This document shows, piece by piece, positions 60,984 through 64,000 of a stretch of DNA of 64,000 nucleotides. Position 1 is the first letter of the stretch; every line of letters begins with the position of its first letter. The notes under the pieces were generated by a model. The model was not told where the DNA came from. It searched no databases and saw nothing but the letters and a program-made list of their open reading frames with translations. This stretch comes from Candidatus Zixiibacteriota bacterium (GTDB lineage Bacteria; Zixibacteria; MSB-5A5; GN15; FEB-12). The stretch is taken from positions 507,089 through 571,088 of the forward strand of contig JAOUBJ010000001.1 of the NCBI GenBank assembly GCA_029860345.1, given 5' to 3'. A program made the translations under genes and the position numbers.

Positions 60984-63305
60984 TCAGAGCTTGCTGATGA
61001 TATAAACCGAGGTCAGAACACCGGTAGCTGCCGACAGCCAGGTGCCGATGCTCTTACCCCAGTTGCGATCTTTTTGTATGCGTGTGGGAACGACAATCAT
61101 GTCGCCCAGTTCCACTCGTTTGCCGAGCGCACCCCCGGACAAGACCTCACCGCCGGCTCGCACAATGCGAACCTCACTCTTGTCCGCGCGGCGGGTGAAA
61201 TCTCCGGCTCGCTTGATATAGTGTTTGGCTTTCTTACCCCGTTCAAAACCGATTGTCCCATTGGCGCCAACGGCGCCGATAACCGGCACGCCGGTCGGGA
61301 TGGTCGGTACGTAGATGCGGTCATTCGGCTTGAGCACGATGTTGGAGTTACACTCGACCAGGCTGGAAATCTTGTCGGTGTCTATTATAATCCGTTTCAT
61401 GGCTCCCTGATCGTAATCGATTTCTGTCTGTTTCTCCGGACGACCCAGACTATCAACCACCAGGGGCTGGGATCGTGCCAAGAGTAATGGTAGATTTGCG
61501 CGCTGCAAATCCTGGGCGATTGAAGGCCGTTCCAGGACCAATCCCTTGGGAAAGGCTGCCTGTGTGTAACCACCGGCGCGGTTTAGAATCTGGCACAACG
61601 TCTCACCCCTTTCGGTCAGCACGTATTCTCCCGGAAAGACAACCTCGCCCTCGATTCTCACCGAACGCTCCTGTTGCCAGCGCGGTATCTGTCTGATGAA
61701 CAGATGGTCGTCTTCCCGAAGCGTTACAGCTTGACGCTTGGCGTCCTGTACCAGGTCAATATACTCAAGAGTCACACCGCCGGCCAAATCTATGCGAGCC
61801 AGTTCCGCCTGTGAGCGATCGGCCGAGCGCGTATATGAACCGGCCAGAAAGACCAGATCGTCGGCTGACATACCATCATAGAGTGGATACCAGCCGGGCC
61901 GGCTGACCTCACCCTCGATATAAACGCGGCGGCGGTGGCGAACGTCGTCAATTGAATAAACATGGATCGAATCATGATCGGCCAGCAGGATATCAACAGC
62001 CGGGTCGCCATTCAGCACCTTTGTCAAGTCCAGCGCAATCACCTCGACCCGCCGGTCACGATGACGGCGGAAGAGGTCGGCTCGGTCCATATAGACATCG
62101 TAGGGCTGCAATTTCGATTGGCCTAAGACGTCGGAAACGCGAGTAGAGTCGTTTCGTTCGTAATAACCGGGATGTTTGACCAGTCCAAACAGGGCCACCA
62201 GGTTCTTTTTGGCGTTGAATATCGAATTGATAGTAATGTGATCGCCATCCTGCAAGGCTACCGTGTGAGTAGCTTCGGCCGGGTCGTTGCTCAGATTCAG
62301 ATCCAGCACCTCCCACTGATCGTGCTCGGAAACCCGTTCCAGCAGGACGTGCTCCAAATACGCTTCGGCGGTGGCGTGGCCGGCCAGATTGATAAGGTCC
62401 TCAGCCGTTTCGCCACCCTTCAGTTCATAGATGGCCGGTCGCTTGATCTCACCTTTGATGGCTACACGCGCCCCGGCCACCGGGACAAAGATCACATCAC
62501 CGGACTCCAAACGAACGTCGGTGGAATTGTCACCTTCCAACAAAAGTCGGTAAAGATCGACGATGGCCTTGGCTTTCCCTTGTTTCATCAACTTGATTAG
62601 GCGCATAGACCCGCGCTCGTTCGGTCCCCCGGCCATCGACAGAGCATTGAACAACGAAACCAGTGATGACACCGTGTATGCTCCCGGTCTCTGAACCTCG
62701 CCGGTGATGTAAATACGGATGGAACGAATCTTTCCGAGCGAACAGGTCAGTTCGAAATCGGAAAAGACTTTCCCGAACCGCTTTTGCGCGCGCTGAGTGA
62801 ACTGGCCGAGCGTAAGACCCCAAACGGTCAACTCGCCCACGGTGGGAATGAACAGTTTGCCTTCGCGGTCGACGGTCAGGTTATACTCTTTCTCCACCCG
62901 ACCCCACAGAAAGATGATCAGGTTGTCGCCGGGTCCTAAGACGTAGTCATCCAGCGACGCGACATCAGCCGGCGGCGACGTTTCCGCCGTGCGCTCAAAG
63001 AACTCAATGCCGAACGGTCTAAGCGATGCGACAGTCGCAGGCTTCACTTCCGGTTGGTTAGGCACCAACTCGGCCGGGCTTTCATAGTCAAAACTGCGAC
63101 TTGGGTCGCCATCGATCTCAACCGGTGATGTGTAGTTCCCTACTTTGCCGGTTGATGCAGATTTTCGATGGTACTCTTCGAGTAGTTTTGACCTCTGCTC
63201 GTCCGTAAGCCTGTTGAGGTCCTGTGCTATCAGTTGCTCAAACCAGTTTAGGGCCACCAACACGATCATCAGGGCCACTATGAGTAGAATCTTTTTGAAC
63301 ATCAT
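60984..63305 (-). CDS. Polysaccharide export outer-membrane protein with multiple SLBB domains (Wza-like)
   Basis: 773 residues, twice the length of Wza. A signal anchor lies at about 4-25. The Poly_export domain covers about 118-195 (YVLGPGDNLIIFLWGR). At least six SLBB-type repeats follow, with IYITGEVQRPGAYTVSS, VAIKGEIKRPAIYELKG, VALFGLVKHPGYYERN, VYIEGEVSRPGWYPLYD, VRIEGEVVFPGEYVLTE and VPVIGAVGANGTIGFERG. A hydrophobic C-terminus (LSAATGVLTSVYIISKL) may be an outer-membrane helix. It should form the channel for the exopolysaccharide. It leads the locus. Confidence 0.92.
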   Translation of the reverse strand: MMFKKILLIVALMIVLVALNWFEQLIAQDLNRLTDEQRSKLLEEYHRKSASTGKVGNYTSPVEIDGDPSRSFDYESPAELVPNQPEVKPATVASLRPFGIEFFERTAETSPPADVASLDDYVLGPGDNLIIFLWGRVEKEYNLTVDREGKLFIPTVGELTVWGLTLGQFTQRAQKRFGKVFSDFELTCSLGKIRSIRIYITGEVQRPGAYTVSSLVSLFNALSMAGGPNERGSMRLIKLMKQGKAKAIVDLYRLLLEGDNSTDVRLESGDVIFVPVAGARVAIKGEIKRPAIYELKGGETAEDLINLAGHATAEAYLEHVLLERVSEHDQWEVLDLNLSNDPAEATHTVALQDGDHITINSIFNAKKNLVALFGLVKHPGYYERNDSTRVSDVLGQSKLQPYDVYMDRADLFRRHRDRRVEVIALDLTKVLNGDPAVDILLADHDSIHVYSIDDVRHRRRVYIEGEVSRPGWYPLYDGMSADDLVFLAGSYTRSADRSQAELARIDLAGGVTLEYIDLVQDAKRQAVTLREDDHLFIRQIPRWQQERSVRIEGEVVFPGEYVLTERGETLCQILNRAGGYTQAAFPKGLVLERPSIAQDLQRANLPLLLARSQPLVVDSLGRPEKQTEIDYDQGAMKRIIIDTDKISSLVECNSNIVLKPNDRIYVPTIPTGVPVIGAVGANGTIGFERGKKAKHYIKRAGDFTRRADKSEVRIVRAGGEVLSGGALGKRVELGDMIVVPTRIQKDRNWGKSIGTWLSAATGVLTSVYIISKL

Positions 63306-63392
63306 TACCTTCCTATCAACGCAACCTTCCTAAAGTCGTCGGCGTCCTGCCAACAGCGTCGAACCATGTCATTGCAATGATGATGCCGAAGC

Positions 63393-63424
63393 GCTGCACA
63401 ATGCATAAGTGCATACTCTGCAGC
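63393..63424. other. Nested inverted repeat
   Basis: GCTGCA..ATGCA-TAAG-TGCAT..TGCAGC: a perfect 5-bp inner stem inside a perfect 6-bp outer stem. It lies in the leader of the exporter gene on the minus strand. It may be an operator or an RNA hairpin; function is inference. Confidence 0.45.
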
Positions 63425-63509
63425 GTGATAACTGTGCGAACCACGGCCGGCTAAAGAGCCGCCGAAGCGCTCTTTGGAAAAAGATTCTATTTGGTTTGGG
63501 AAAACTTCT

Positions 63510-63553
63510 CCGCTCGCATCCGGACATATACCCCGCCTTCCGAATGCGAGCGG
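63510..63553 (-). terminator. Terminator of the TonB-dependent receptor gene
   Basis: CCGCTCGCAT / ATGCGAGCGG, a perfect 10-bp stem with a long loop (24 bases), 9 bases after the receptor stop. On the minus strand it is followed by AGAAGTTTTCCC. Confidence 0.55.
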
Positions 63554-63562
63554 TTTATGAGT

Positions 63563-64000
63563 CTAGAAACTGTACATCACGCCGATCGAAGGCATTATCT
63601 TAAACCAATGCTCTTCGTTACGAGTCAGGCGCATACTTCTTCCGTTCCACTGGCGGTTGTAAGTGTAGTGCCGGACGTTCTTTTGATTCAGCAAATTGAT
63701 GACCTCCGCAAAGAGCGTGATCTGGCCTCGCGATGTGTTGAAATACCGATTAATTCGCAAATCAACACGGCTAAAAGCAGGATAACGCTCGGAGTACGGT
63801 TTACCCGCGTCAAAGTCGTAGTAGGTTCCATCGATTGTTGCAACTTCCTTCACGACGGCGGGTGTAAACGGCCAACCGGTGTGATAGTTCCAGGCAAGGT
63901 TCATCTGCCACTTGTGGTTCGGCCTGTAGTTGGCGTCAAAGTAGATCGTGTGACGCTGATCGGACGGGCCGGCAAGAGTTTGGTTTATGGGGACACTTGT
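63563..64000 (-). CDS. TonB-dependent receptor, C-terminal part (5' end outside window)
   Basis: The last 145 codons of a gene that continues beyond base 64000. The visible part ends in a C-terminal aromatic, MPSIGVMYSF, typical of outer-membrane barrels, and has the receptor strands WNYHTGWPFTP, FSRVDLRINRYFN and ITLFAEVINLLNQKNVRHY (the FAEVINLLN strand is diagnostic for TonB-dependent receptors). A frame open up to the window edge shows the gene is longer. It would be energised by a TonB/ExbBD machine of the kind at 41-48 kb. Ligand unknown. Confidence 0.88.
   Translation of the reverse strand, partial: TSVPINQTLAGPSDQRHTIYFDANYRPNHKWQMNLAWNYHTGWPFTPAVVKEVATIDGTYYDFDAGKPYSERYPAFSRVDLRINRYFNTSRGQITLFAEVINLLNQKNVRHYTYNRQWNGRSMRLTRNEEHWFKIMPSIGVMYSF

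Overview
The window looks like a chromosomal segment of an uncultivated Gram-negative bacterium of the FCB group. Candidate phylum Zixibacteria or a close relative is my best guess, by inference. The reasons are many secreted proteins ending in the dockerin-like pair 'DIADLVYLVDYMF..GGPPP', two proteins ending in a type IX secretion (Por) C-terminal tail, TonB/ExbBD and TonB-receptor genes that imply an outer membrane, frequent GTG and TTG starts, and intergenic spaces filled with dispersed palindromic repeats.

Layout. 1-3.6 kb: the tail of one T9SS-type protein, a complete second one, a PP2C phosphatase, a TPR protein and tRNA-Arg(ACG). 3.7-8.5 kb (minus strand): a VCBS-repeat and a four-motif dockerin protein, and a GYD-domain protein. 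8.9-17 kb (plus): an M1-like peptidase whose zinc site has been lost, then two tandem M6-family metalloproteases with dockerins. 17.4-25.9 kb (minus): two tandemly duplicated DUF362-PKD-dockerin proteins and a large VCBS/ASPIC/thrombospondin-3/dockerin protein. 26-28 kb: a LytS/LytTR two-component pair. 28.3-29.3 kb: a membrane dipeptidase.

29.4-37.5 kb is a respiratory block. It holds a cytochrome-bd-superfamily subunit fused to two c-type haem domains, its membrane partner, and the cytochrome c maturation genes ccmAB and ccmCDEF. CcmE has the Cys variant of the haem-binding motif, and no ccmG or ccmH is present. The maturation genes would supply the covalent haems of the neighbouring oxidoreductase.

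37.7-41 kb: a retropepsin-like protein and two HDOD signalling proteins. 41.4-48.1 kb (minus): an envelope-energisation cluster (small membrane protein, TPR protein, four-helix membrane protein, ExbB, two ExbD, two TonB), followed by a further TonB_C-like secreted protein.

50-52.7 kb: the least ordinary locus. A metalloprotease with an HExxHxxGxxD site lies between two nearly identical six-repeat tectonin propellers, and the next gene is a stand-alone copy of its N-terminal domain. The strongest promoter seen in the window and a structured leader precede the pair. 53.4-56.2 kb: a DUF255 thioredoxin-fold protein and a Cys-rich secreted protein. 56.3-63.3 kb (minus): an exopolysaccharide locus (Wza/SLBB export protein, an aminotransferase-fold protein without the catalytic lysine, a polyprenyl-phosphate sugar transferase, a Wzi-like barrel). 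63.6 kb to the end: the C-terminus of a TonB-dependent receptor.

Starts were moved from the longest reading frame where a Shine-Dalgarno site, a signal peptide or a paralogue decided the matter.
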